Source: Diogma glabrata
Taxonomy: Eukaryota; Arthropoda; Insecta; Diptera; Cylindrotomidae
Direction: 5' to 3'
NCBI GenBank assembly: GCA_963693315.1
Contig: OY856188.1
Span: forward strand, 1,364,001 to 1,428,000
Length of the DNA stretch: 64,000 bases
The position numbers were made by a program, and so were the translations under genes. Below the pieces are notes generated by a model. It ran no database searches. It had not been told where the DNA came from and saw nothing but the letters and a program-made list of their open reading frames with translations. Shown piece by piece: positions 44,742 to 54,426 of the stretch (within the stretch, counting starts at the first letter, position 1; the number at the start of each line of letters is the position of its first letter).

Positions 44742-46261
44742 AATCATCGAATACATTTAATTTCCCATCATTACATCGAACGTATTTTAGACGTCTGGAA
44801 CGTAACATCAGATATTGGAGGATGAGGAAATTATTTCGCAAAGCTTGTGTTTCATCTATCCTTTCAGAAACAAAGGATCCTCGGCCGCGATTGACAATAA
44901 GAATTTTGGACAAACATATCTCCGGATTATTGGATAGTGGAGCTTCCATCACAATACTTGGAAGAAATTCCTTGGAATTATTGGAATCATCAGGTACAAC
45001 CTACCGTAAATACACTTCGTGTATTCGTACGGCGGATGGTACTGCAAATAAAATTTTGGGTTACATAGAAGTTCCAATAACTGTGAATGGCTCCACTAAA
45101 CCAATGCGGTTTCATATTGTCCCTGGACTACGAGAAGAGCTCTACCTGGGCATAGATTTCTGGGAGAAATTCGGTATTGTTCCTTCTTTTGTTAGTGAAC
45201 TGACTCGTACAGAGCCAACAACTTTAAATACGCACAATCTCACCACTGATCAGCAACATGAACTGGATAGGATCAAGGATTCTTTCCCGTCATTTGAAGT
45301 GTCTGGGCTCGGAAAGACTTCTTTGGTTGAACATGTCATCGATGTTGGGGATAATGCACCTGTTAAACAGAGGCATTACCCCACATCGCCGGCTGTTCAA
45401 CTAAAGGTTTATGCCGAACTCGACCGGATGCTTCAAATGGGCGTTATCGAAGAGTCTAACAGTTCTTGGTGCTCGCCAGTGGTTTTGGTACAAAAAGAAT
45501 CTGGTAAAAACAGATTATGTATTGATAGCCGTCGTGTCAATTCACTAACGAAAAAGGACGCTTACCCACTTCCCTTGATTGATGGCTTACTAGGTCGTCT
45601 AAATAGTACAAAGTACATTTCAAGTATTGATCTCAAAGATGCTTTCTGGCAGATTCCTCTGGCAGAAGCATCTAGAGACAAGACAGCCTTCACAGTGCCT
45701 GGTCGTCCATTGTATCAATTCCGGGTTATGCCCTTCGGATTGTGCAATGCTCCCCAGACAATGTGTCGGCTAATGCACAAGGTGATACCACATCAATATC
45801 ACGAAAATGTCTTTGTTTATTTAGATGATTTATTGGTAGTCTCTTCCACGTTCCAGGAACATATGGAATTGCTGTCCAAAGTCTCTTCGTTGTTAAGAGC
45901 GGCTGGGTTAACCATAAACCTCAAGAAAAGCAAATTTGTTCTGAGAGAGGTGAAATACTTAGGTTTTTTGGTTGGTGAGGACGGTCTTCGAACTGACCCT
46001 GACAAGGTAAGAGCTGTAGCAGAGTACCCAGCTCCATCTACAGTTAAACAAATTCGACGGTTATTAGGTATGGCCGGTTGGTACCAACGTTTCATACCAA
46101 ACTATGCAAGCGTGGTATCACCGATCACAGACCTATTAAAGAAAAGTTCTGGAAAATTAAAATGGACAGTGGAAGCGCAGACAGCTTTTGAAAATCTAAA
46201 AAAATTGCTGACTACAGCACCGGTATTAATTAACCCGGATTATAATGAAGTTCTTTATTAG
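44594..46261 (+). CDS. pol: Pol part 1: protease and reverse transcriptase
   Basis: About 555 open codons, no ATG at the start, -1 to the nucleocapsid frame. The aspartic protease active site LLDSGASIT is at residues 112-120. The RT follows from about residue 250, with RLCIDSRRVN, SSIDLKDAFWQI, FGLCNAPQTM and the catalytic YLDD at residues 409-412. The thumb follows (KVKYLGFLVG-like, LLGMAGWYQRFIPNYA). The frame ends at TAG 46259-46261 right after the APVLINPDY segment, where RNase H should begin. The RNase H frame is +1 relative to this one. A net one-base insertion or two-base deletion is the simplest reading, because programmed shifts are not expected between RT and RNase H. Confidence 0.92.
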   Translation: MFLLSPVGKLPSESTCFGNSTLGSTANEPEESDERCRNTRRSTTEETRIKSSNTFNFPSLHRTYFRRLERNIRYWRMRKLFRKACVSSILSETKDPRPRLTIRILDKHISGLLDSGASITILGRNSLELLESSGTTYRKYTSCIRTADGTANKILGYIEVPITVNGSTKPMRFHIVPGLREELYLGIDFWEKFGIVPSFVSELTRTEPTTLNTHNLTTDQQHELDRIKDSFPSFEVSGLGKTSLVEHVIDVGDNAPVKQRHYPTSPAVQLKVYAELDRMLQMGVIEESNSSWCSPVVLVQKESGKNRLCIDSRRVNSLTKKDAYPLPLIDGLLGRLNSTKYISSIDLKDAFWQIPLAEASRDKTAFTVPGRPLYQFRVMPFGLCNAPQTMCRLMHKVIPHQYHENVFVYLDDLLVVSSTFQEHMELLSKVSSLLRAAGLTINLKKSKFVLREVKYLGFLVGEDGLRTDPDKVRAVAEYPAPSTVKQIRRLLGMAGWYQRFIPNYASVVSPITDLLKKSSGKLKWTVEAQTAFENLKKLLTTAPVLINPDYNEVLY

Positions 46262-47909
46262 ATGCGATGCGAGTCTGACAGGAGTAGGTAGTGTGTTGTA
46301 TCAGGTTGATACTGACGGACAAGAGTGTCCGATAGCCTTCATGTCGAAGAAACTTAATAAAGCTCAACGAAACTATTCGGTTTCTGAGCTGGAATGTCTT
46401 TCGGCAATTCTGAGTGTGAAGAAATTCAGGGGCTATGTTGAAGGTCACCGATTTACAATTGTGACTGATCACTCAAGTCTGAAGTGGCTTATGTCACAGA
46501 AGGACTTGAGTGGCCGTCTGGCTAGGTGGAGCCTAAAACTCCAACATATGGATTTTACCATTGTCCACCAAAAAGGTACCCAAAATATAGTCCCTGATGC
46601 TCTATCTCGTCTTTATGACGATACACACGAGGAATTGACGGAAGCATTAACACATCACATTAACGACATCAAAATCGACAATGAAGGTTATCGGCACAAC
46701 GAATATATGGATATGATAGCCAAAGTTCAGTCATCTCCTAAGGACTTTCCATCTGTTAAAGTCGTGGATGATAAGCTATACATACGTATTGAGCCAAGAC
46801 CTGATGCAATACCTAACGATGTTCCTGTGTGGAAACTCTGGGTACCAAAACCGATGACTTCAAACATGATTCAGAAACATCATGATGATAGTACTGCTGC
46901 TCATGGAGGTGTTAAAAAGACTTTAGAATTACTTCGACGTCTTTATTATTGGCCGGGCATGGCGTCACAGGTACACAACTATGTTGTGTCCTGCGACACA
47001 TGTAAACAAACAAAAGCCGCGAATCAGATATTGCGTCCTCCGATGCAATATCAATTCGAAACAGCACGTCCATGGCAGAGAGTCTATATAGATTTTTTGG
47101 GACCGTATCCTCGTTCTACACTTGGGAATACGGTGTTATTGATAGTTCTGGATCATGCTACGAAGTTTGTAATACTGAAACCGCTTAGAAACGCAACTTC
47201 ACCGAAGGTGAATGCTTTTCTAAAGAATGAAGTGTTTCTTACTTATGGGGTTCCAGAGTTTCTACACAGTGACAATGGCAAGCAGTTCACTAGTAGGAAC
47301 TTTCAAAGTCTTTTGTCAGATTTCGGCATCAAACATATTAGGACCGGTGTTTATAGTCCACAAAGCAACGCGTCAGAGCGGGTCAACCGATCAGTTTTAG
47401 CAGCAATCCGAGCGTTCTTAAAAGGTCAACATACCAAGTGGGATGCACAAATTGGTGAAATTGCATATGCACTGCGAGCTGCAGTACATTCTGCGACAAA
47501 GTACTCACCGTACTATTTGCTATTCGGTCAACATCCGATATCAGATGGTAACATTTATCATCTGATGAGATCACTTCACATGCTGGGTGAAGATATTGGT
47601 GAGGAAATCGAACGCTCTGATCACTTGACCATGCTCAGAAATCGAGTACAACAGAACCTGTCTGTAGCTTTTAAGAAATCACAACATCATTATAACCTGC
47701 GATCTAAACTACGAACCTTCGAACCACAACAACGTGTGTATGTACGGCAGCATCATTTGAGTGACGCTACTAAGAAATTCTCGGCGAAATTGGCTCCAAA
47801 GTTCTTACCTGCAATGATTAAAACTAAGATTGGAAATGTACTTTATGAGTGCATAGATATGAGCGGTAAGAATCTTGGAGTTCATCATGCGAAGGATATC
47901 AGGGAATGA
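46245..47909 (+). CDS. pol: Pol part 2: RNase H and integrase
   Basis: 554 codons. RNase H: Asp8 (RCDAS), Glu48 (SELE) and Asp75 (VTDHSSLKWL). Integrase: zinc-binding H213...H220 region (HHDDSTAAHGG) with CDTC at 250-253; catalytic core Asp283 (YIDFLGPYP), Asp343 (HSDNGKQF) and Glu378 (SNASERVNR). The C-terminal region ends VHHAKDIRE. The second Asp and the Glu are 35 apart, one less than the usual 36, because SNASE replaces SNGALE-type text. The ATG at 46245 overlaps the end of the RT frame by chance. Without a frameshift repair this part cannot be made as Pol. All catalytic residues are intact. Confidence 0.92.
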   Translation: MKFFIRCDASLTGVGSVLYQVDTDGQECPIAFMSKKLNKAQRNYSVSELECLSAILSVKKFRGYVEGHRFTIVTDHSSLKWLMSQKDLSGRLARWSLKLQHMDFTIVHQKGTQNIVPDALSRLYDDTHEELTEALTHHINDIKIDNEGYRHNEYMDMIAKVQSSPKDFPSVKVVDDKLYIRIEPRPDAIPNDVPVWKLWVPKPMTSNMIQKHHDDSTAAHGGVKKTLELLRRLYYWPGMASQVHNYVVSCDTCKQTKAANQILRPPMQYQFETARPWQRVYIDFLGPYPRSTLGNTVLLIVLDHATKFVILKPLRNATSPKVNAFLKNEVFLTYGVPEFLHSDNGKQFTSRNFQSLLSDFGIKHIRTGVYSPQSNASERVNRSVLAAIRAFLKGQHTKWDAQIGEIAYALRAAVHSATKYSPYYLLFGQHPISDGNIYHLMRSLHMLGEDIGEEIERSDHLTMLRNRVQQNLSVAFKKSQHHYNLRSKLRTFEPQQRVYVRQHHLSDATKKFSAKLAPKFLPAMIKTKIGNVLYECIDMSGKNLGVHHAKDIRE

Positions 47910-48238
47910 TGTCTTTTCGTTAGGTAGGGTCGTTCCTCTGGCTAGTTGTCGTCGCTGTGGTTCACATCTTCTGGGTCATACTTGCTGGTAGTATCGGGGT
48001 GTCAATAGTGCTGACGTTTTGATGGATGGTCGGTCCCAATACTCAGTGGAGTTCCTCGCGGACTTCATGAGTGTAGGGATTGGTCATCGGTCGTGACGCC
48101 AGTGGCTGTTGATACTCCGGTCCCAGGTATAACTTCTTAATAAATGCAGTTCGGTGGTTTCCTGTCATGAAGGGGATGGCGACGTTTTTTTGTGACTTCA
48201 AGATTGGAAGTCTTGCTTAACATCTTGAATTCATGGTT
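47910..48238 (+). other. Retrotransposon 3' untranslated segment
   Basis: 329 bp between Pol and the 3' LTR. A short frame just after the Pol stop, in a different phase, reads CRRCGSHLLGHTCW (from 47947), resembling a zinc knuckle, and then stops. It may be the end of a former longer Pol or a chance resemblance. No envelope-like ORF. GAAGGGGATGG is the only purine tract. Confidence 0.5.
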
Positions 48239-49396
48239 TGTAACGTCGGCTTTATGCTAATTAACATGATAAAACCAATCCCTATTCTTGATCTGACTCA
48301 AACACAATTAACATATCATTTTCATTTTTTTTTTTTCATCACAATAGTTAAATTTTTCTCTTAACACAGACCAGCTTCAATTCGTACATTAACATAAATA
48401 TAAGAACGCACTTTTTTTTGTTTTTGTTCAGTTGCTTGACTCTCTTTGAAAAAAATGAGAAAAACGTAAAACGAAAACATAATTTGCAATTTGGAAATTT
48501 TTATTCATTCATTCCATGTTTAAATTTTAATGAGTGAACATTTTTACTCTTTAAATTTCAAAGTACAAAACTATATAGTTTTACAAATTAATTGTTTACA
48601 AAAAGAAAATGTGATTGTAAATGCCATGTTGGCCATGTATTTTGAATTCAGTCGAAGTTTAAAATTATCAAAAAAGTATTATTGTTTCGATATTTGTTTT
48701 TTTCTTTTACGAAAGAAAACTATAATAAATTTTTCTGGAATTGTTAAAGAAAATAAATAAAATTAACATAGTTAAAAAAAATAAATAAAAATTCGATGGT
48801 GAGTTCTAGAAAACCATACAACATAAACTTCGTTTGTAAAATAAAAGGAAATTGAAAATAGAAAGTTTATTAAAAAACTGGATATACCAATATTGTTATT
48901 AAAGTGATTTTTCTGTCATCAAAGCAGATTTTCTTTTACTCAATATCAAAGAAGGATCAGTTGGATGAATGCCAATGATCTCGATAATATACATATACAT
49001 CTTGCTGCAGATCAAATTATAAAAGAAGAATCAGTTGGATGAATGCCAATGATCTCGATAAGATACATCTACAACTTGCTGCAGATCAAATTATAAAAGA
49101 AGAATTAGTTGGGTGAACGCCGATGATACCCGATTTTTATGAAGGATTAATGTCAACATCTTTTCTTTGGGGACCTCCCTCAACACAAACTAAATTAAGG
49201 TATTCATATTTTTTTTTTTGAGATATTCATAGATTCCATATTTGTTTAGTGATTAATATGATTGGCTAGGTAAACCATTAATAAGAGATTCCCAAATCTT
49301 CATCCGTCCCTAGGACAAAACCGTTTAATTTCTTGTTTTTTTTTTATATATGTGAGAATTCGTATAAAATTAGTGGAAAAAGGTCCCAGTGCAAGA
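48239..49396 (+). repeat. 3' LTR
   Basis: Same length as the 5' LTR and, by reading, the same sequence. The first break in identity is immediately after position 49396. A polypurine tract is not directly adjacent: the nearest purine-rich stretch is GAAGGGGATGG at about 48169-48180, some 60 bp upstream. That is unusual for this class. Confidence 0.93.
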
Positions 49397-49716
49397 GTTT
49401 ATCTTTTTATTTATTAATTTCGAGTGAAAAATGAACAATGTTTTAAATTTTAAGCACATTTATTATTTTAAAATTTAAGGAGAAAGATTATTAGGGGAAA
49501 AATAACAAATCAAAAGTAGTATTGTATTAGAAATTAGTAAGAAGAATGAAAGAGAGCAATTAACAACAAATTATTTTGACAATCTGACAGTTTCTTAATT
49601 TCGAAAAAAAATTCGAACTAACTTTTTATCACGCGTTTTCAATCATACCTACATTAGGTGAAAGTGAATAATCTAAACCGCGTGATGCGTTTTCCGTGCG
49701 TTTTCAATCATAAGCC

Positions 49717-50888
49717 CTAAAATCCATTAACTTGCTTTTTATTTCGCTGAGTTGTTTGGAAATCAGGAATGTGGCAGGAATGTTCTTGACAGGAATATAC
49801 GCTTTAGTTCCGACATCGCTGCACTCGTATTTAAGATTATAGTCACAACGTTGCTTATTTTTTCACCTCGCAGAGTGTGATCGGTCACATGTAGAAGATT
49901 TATGCTTTTTGACGTTTGAATTAGTTAATTGCCGAGATCCTTGCGTTTAGAGTTTAGATCAAACATTCTCTAGATGTTTTTATAGTTGCTTCCTCTATGA
50001 TCTTCAGAGCTATCATTTTTGTTATGCTGCGTTTGACGTAGGCTCCAGGTCGAAAGTTTTAAAAGAACGCGAAGTTATATGGGCTACTCAATAAAAATAC
50101 TTTTCATGAACGCGGTCTTCAGTTGAATTTGAAGTAATGAATTCAGAATCGTTTGTAAACGAGCACTCAGCTGTTTTTAACTTGCCGTTTGTTATTGCTG
50201 ACACGTTGTTAAGACCGGGTCAGAGAATTTTGTTACCGTCAACCTTAATTTATTTGCTGCCTATATAGTTATAAAAGTGAACTGAAAACCAAACACGATC
50301 ATCGAGTCAGGCGTACACAGTAATGTTATTTTCTGTGATGCGTTTAGAGAAGCATAACTATGAAAATAATAAATCAATCGTTTGTATGTTTCTGATAAAT
50401 TCGTTATTTTTTATTTAGCTTTGCAAATTATGTCAACAGTTCAATTCCAAAACATACTCATCTAATTCATTTAGTTGTCACAACTAATATATTAATTTTT
50501 GGTTGTTGTTGCTTTTATTTGTTTTTCTTTTATTTATTTTTATTTAAAACTTTATTTCTGTTAGAGTAACAATTGGCTATACGTTACAAGAAATTTTCTA
50601 ACGTTAACTTAAAACTATAATGTTAAATTTCTTTGCGTTCTTTCAGTATATTGTTTCTGCTAATGTAGCAACATTCGATTATGATTACAGAGGTTTGAAA
50701 TGTTCGTTTTTCCTAAATAGTTTATCTCCACAAAAACAAACAATCGGCTAGTTTATTCGAGACACAAACCGTCTAAACAATGATTCGACAAAAGTGTCAT
50801 TGTAGCGCCATACGATTAATTAAGTAATTGATTTATTTATTCAAAAACAACGAAAACATCGAAAAAAATCCATTTTGGTTCAATGATA
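49717..50888. other. AT-rich non-coding stretch
   Basis: Between the nested pair and the mariner. No gene or repeat that I can support. Confidence 0.55.
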
Positions 50889-50890
50889 TA

Positions 50891-50917
50891 CTAGGTCATT
50901 CAATAAGTCCGTAGGAT
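50891..50917 (+). repeat. Mariner left terminal inverted repeat
   Basis: 27 bp, with the first two bases (CT) differing from the other end (AC). It is preceded by TA. Confidence 0.9.
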
Positions 50918-51068
50918 GACACATAGATGGCGTTACTAGAATTTTTTCCATATGATTTTTATTTAGTACTAACCTTCAAACGATACGTGTATAAATTTGA
51001 CAGCAATCTGACTATTTATTCGTGAGTTATAGCATTTTGTGTGAAGCAACTTTTGTTTTTGAAAAAAA

Positions 51069-52112
51069 ATGGAAAAAAGTGAATTTCGAATTTTAATAAA
51101 GCATTGCTTTTTGATGAAAAAAAATACAGTGGAAACCAAACAATGGCTTGATAAACATTATCCAAACTCTGCTCCATCGAGACAAATGGTAGAGAAGTGG
51201 ATGGCTGAATTTAAATGTGGTCGTACCAGCACAAAAGATGCAGAGCGCAGTGGACGCCAAAATGAGGCTGTTATTCCAGAAAACATAAAAAAAATCCACA
51301 AATTGGTTATGAACGATCGCAAATTGAAGGTGCACGAAATAGCTGACATTGTAAAGGTAGCAGATGGTAGTGTTTTTACCATTTTACATGAACATTTGGG
51401 TATGCGAAAGCTCTGTGCAAATTGGGTGCCGCGTGAGCTCACAGTCGACCAAAAACAACAACGAATCGATGCTTCGGAGGAGTCTTTGGCACTGTTAAAC
51501 CGCAATAAAAGGGAATTCTATCGTAGATATGTGATAATGGATGAGACATGGCTTCACAATTACACACCAGAATCCAAAAGACAGTCAGCTGAGTGGACAG
51601 CAGTCGACGAAACGAATCCAAAGCGAGCAAAGGCGCAACAGTCGGCCGGTAAGGTGATGGCGTCTGTATTTTGGGATACGAACGGAATAATATTCATCGA
51701 CTATCTCCAAAAAGGAACCACCATCAACAGCGAGTATTACTGTGAACTTTTGGATCGATTGAAGGCTGAAATCGCAAAGAAACCGCCACATTTCCAAAAG
51801 AAAAAAGTGTTGTTTCACCAAGATAATGCACCGTGTCACAGATCGATGAAAACGATGGCAAAATTGAATGAATTGGGCTTTGAATTGCTTACCCACCCAC
51901 CATATTCTCCAGATTTAGCCCCCAGCGACTTTTTCGTGTTTTCAGATCTCAAGAGAATGCTTGCTGGAAAGAAATTTAAGTCCAATGATGAAGTAATCGC
52001 TGAAACTGAGGCCTATTTTGACGAGAAAGAGAAATCGTACTATAAAAGTGGTATAGAAAAGTTGGAAAATCGCTATACTCGTTGTATCGCCCTCGAAGGC
52101 AACTATGTTTAA
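51069..52112 (+). CDS. Mariner transposase (DD34D), full length
   Basis: 347 codons, start ATG in A-rich context (AAAAAAAATGG), stop TAA 178 nt downstream of the left end and 70 nt before the right end respectively. The protein cuts and pastes the element by binding its inverted ends. N-terminal paired helix-turn-helix region to about residue 110, linker WVPRELT at 119-125. Catalytic Asp158 (MDETWLHNYTP), Asp252 (HQDNAPCH) and Asp287 (YSPDLAPSDF) give exactly the DD34D spacing of mariner. It ends RCIALEGNYV, the characteristic irritans-subfamily C-terminus. Length matches the usual 345-350 residues. There are no stops or frameshifts. All antisense frames inside it are shadows. Confidence 0.97.
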   Translation: MEKSEFRILIKHCFLMKKNTVETKQWLDKHYPNSAPSRQMVEKWMAEFKCGRTSTKDAERSGRQNEAVIPENIKKIHKLVMNDRKLKVHEIADIVKVADGSVFTILHEHLGMRKLCANWVPRELTVDQKQQRIDASEESLALLNRNKREFYRRYVIMDETWLHNYTPESKRQSAEWTAVDETNPKRAKAQQSAGKVMASVFWDTNGIIFIDYLQKGTTINSEYYCELLDRLKAEIAKKPPHFQKKKVLFHQDNAPCHRSMKTMAKLNELGFELLTHPPYSPDLAPSDFFVFSDLKRMLAGKKFKSNDEVIAETEAYFDEKEKSYYKSGIEKLENRYTRCIALEGNYV

Positions 52113-52155
52113 TAATAAAATCGAGTTTTGTCAAAATGTTGTTTTTTTCTTACTT

Positions 52156-52182
52156 ATCCTACGGACTTATTGAACGACCTGT
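52156..52182 (-). repeat. Mariner right terminal inverted repeat
   Basis: Read on the minus strand it begins ACAGGTCGTTC, the common start of irritans-type ends. It is followed on the + strand by TA. Confidence 0.9.
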
Positions 52183-52434
52183 TATCTTTACCATTTTTGG
52201 TTGGCGGTAAAAGGTAAAGTTTACGCCAGTCCTTCGCTATCAGACTTTCGTAACACACATGAATTTATCTAATTAAGTTTTCAATTCATAAATAAGTGCG
52301 CTTGTTAATTATTAAGAAATTAATCCGTGTTGTTACAAATAAAATTATTTATTGTTCATATCATAAATATAAATACTAACAACTGTAAATTGCTGGTGTT
52401 ATAATTATAACAAAAAAATCTGAAGAATATCCAC

Positions 52435-53505
52435 ATTTACAACCTAATACTTTAGAGCTTATAGACTTTAGAGCTTTAACCATAGACTTCAGACCTCAGA
52501 CCTTATCCTTAGACCTTAAACCTTAGAACTTACACCGTACACGTTCCCATACAATGTTGTACAACTGGTCCAGTAATGGTCCATTAATGGCGACGAGTAA
52601 CGCAGCAATGGCCGAGTACTTGCAACCATGACTGGGCCATTAACATAATTTTTCTGGATGACAACTTCGGACAATAAATGGCTGCCCTTCATGGGTCAGA
52701 GAAAAAAAGCAACGGCCCATACAAGGTTGAACCGTTGTACCGTACCGACCAGTATTGCACCAATGGCCGAATACTGGCCGCCATGACTGCAAGGTCATTA
52801 AAAAAAACTATTAATTATTATCATAGGCAAATTTAAATAAATTTAATACAAAATAATTTAATAATTTAAAATAAAATTAAAATATCTGAAAAAAAATTTT
52901 TAAACTTATACTAACCTAAAAAATATTATCATAGTCTTTCAGCCGAGAAGCGATAACTAAACTGTAGGTGAAAATTTTTCAAATATATATTTCTAAAATT
53001 TATTTTACTCTAGCGATTTTAACAAAATGACATAGATCGACCAATTCATGGTTGCAGTACTGGCCCAATAACATATAGCCAATTAATGTTAGCCATTAAC
53101 TAGCCATTGCTTGGTCATTTAAAGTAAAGTGTGCTGGTTATTTTCTATAAAACTATAGATCAGCCGATTTATGGTTCCAGTAATGGCTCAATAACAAATT
53201 GTCAAGTCAAGTATTGTTTACCATTAATTATCCAGTGATTGGCCATTCAAAGGTAACTATATGTCTATATATGCTGGCTCTTTCGTGAAAACCATAGATC
53301 GGCTGATGAATGGTTCTGGTATTGGCCCAATAACAAAAGCCTAGTACTCTTCATCATTAATTAGTCAGTGCTCGGCCGTATTTCAGAGTCCGGCAAACCC
53401 TTTTTGGGTTAGACCTTAGAGTTTAGACCTTAGACCGTAAACCTTAAACCGTTGATCTTAGTTATACCTTGCAGTTTAAACCTTAGATTAGACATTTAGA
53501 AAACA
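52435..53505. repeat. Degenerate TTAGACC repeat interrupted by a RepB-like element
   Basis: Both flanks (52435-52535 and 53403-53505) consist of TTAGACCTTA/CCTTAGA words. The middle, about 52550-53402, is dense in GGCCATTAA, GGCCCAATAAC and CCATGACTG words in both orientations. Around 52930-53040 it carries TAGTCTTTCAGCCGAGAAGC, then GATAACTA and ATATTTCTAAAAT. These are the same core as RepB elements A and C although the terminal words differ entirely. No ORF. Confidence 0.6.
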
Positions 53506-53526
53506 TAACATATTTTATCACAACGA

Positions 53527-53767
53527 TATACCATTTTATAACTTTCAAACTGAGAATAGTAACTTTCAAAATGAAATAATAACTTTCAATATGAGAATAG
53601 TAACTTTAAAAGTAACTAATAGTAACTAAACTAAATAGTCTAATAATAAAAATTATTCTCATATTGACAGTTACTCTTCTCATATTGAAAGTTCTTATTC
53701 CACTGTGAAAGTTACTATTCTCATATTGAAAATTACTATTCTCATATTAATTAAGTAAAATGGTATA
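53527..53767. mobile_element. 241-bp fold-back element of iterated words
   Basis: Starts TATACCATTTTA and ends TAAAATGGTATA. The left half iterates AACTTTCAATATGAGAATAG and the right half iterates its complement (CTATTCTCATATTGAAAGTT), three or four times each. If the outer TA is the target duplication the size and TA would suit a Tc1/mariner-type MITE. Superfamily not proven. Confidence 0.75.
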
Positions 53768-54426
53768 CACAAGTGTCATGACTTGCAGCAGTAGTAACAT
53801 CAACCATTCAACTTTGAATTTTTAAAAAGTTTGACAAAAATGGTGTGTGTTTCTAAATATTTCTAAAATGGCAATCTTCAACAATGCAAATCAGTTCCTT
53901 TCACTTATAAAATTATTAAAACCAGAATTAAATTTTTTTTCCTATCACTAACTGATTAAACCGATAAAATTTTAGACTTTCATGTTTTTGTTGTTTCGCC
54001 GCCCAATCTTAGATGTTAATTGAGAGAAGATTGTAATAATTAAAAGATATTTAATCAAGACTAGTTAAAAATATTGGGGAAAGTTATTAAATAAATTTCA
54101 CTCTTTAAATGGTAAAGTGTGCATAGATATGAGGTTGTTGTGTGTAAGTTATATATATGTTAGAAATGTAATTTAAACCAAAAATAAATATAAGGAATTT
54201 GGTGATGCAAATTTTATTCTACAAGCAAAATTGAGGTGATGTTTCAGAATATAGTGTATTGTTTAACGAGCACAGAATGATGCTTATACTACGAGTATGA
54301 AGGTTGACAACACCGCGAATGCTTTTAATTCATACCCTTAGATATTTGTATTCTTGGCGAGTTTTATGCGTCGTACTTTTTACGACCAAATTCGACCGTA
54401 TTCAATTAATTTATTTAATAGCCCCT
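53768..54426. other. AT-rich non-coding stretch
   Basis: Nothing supportable. GTAAGT at 54145 lacks an upstream acceptor that would make an exon. Confidence 0.5.

Larger units (their letters stand above)
39541..49396 (+). mobile_element. Ty3/gypsy LTR retrotransposon, ~9.86 kb, young
   Basis: Two 1158-bp LTRs keep a constant offset of 8698 and showed no difference where compared. They flank a 7.5-kb interior with leader, Gag, nucleocapsid, PR-RT and RNase H-integrase. GTTT (39537-39540 and 49397-49400) is the target duplication; AGTTT is possible. The order RT, RNase H, integrase makes it Ty3/gypsy. Long LTRs, a long leader and an HXXH...SERVNR-type integrase resemble the Osvaldo/Ulysses kind of insect elements, but that is an impression. 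No envelope ORF was seen. The coding frame is broken at the RT/RNase H junction, so this copy looks non-autonomous despite its youth. Confidence 0.93.
39329..49716. mobile_element. Non-autonomous DNA element split by the LTR retrotransposon
   Basis: Left end GGCTTATGATTGAAAACGCA and right end TGCGTTTTCAATCATAAGCC region (49698-49716) form inverted termini. The word TATGATTGAAAACGCGTGA recurs subterminally at 39393 and 39443. Its complement occurs at 49630-49647. Removing the LTR element and one target copy leaves about 528 bp without an ORF, i.e. a MITE. Target duplications of the MITE itself are unclear, since flanks TAGAG and CTAAA do not match, so the superfamily is not assigned. Confidence 0.75.
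50891..52182 (+). mobile_element. Complete irritans-type mariner element, 1292 bp
   Basis: TA target duplication at 50889-50890 and 52183-52184. Inverted ends of about 27 bp: the left reads CTAGGTCATTCAATAAGTCC then GTAGGAT, and the right (reverse complement) reads ACAGGTCGTTCAATAAGTCC then GTAGGAT. Only three positions differ. One transposase gene fills the element. Length, TA target and ends fit mariner. Intact ends and an uninterrupted ORF suggest a recent arrival; activity cannot be judged from sequence alone. Confidence 0.96.

Noticed and set aside
54110..54150. GTAAGT donor after ATGAGGTTGTTGTGT
   Set aside because: No acceptor or sensible start context upstream. The hydrophobic stretch is only five codons.
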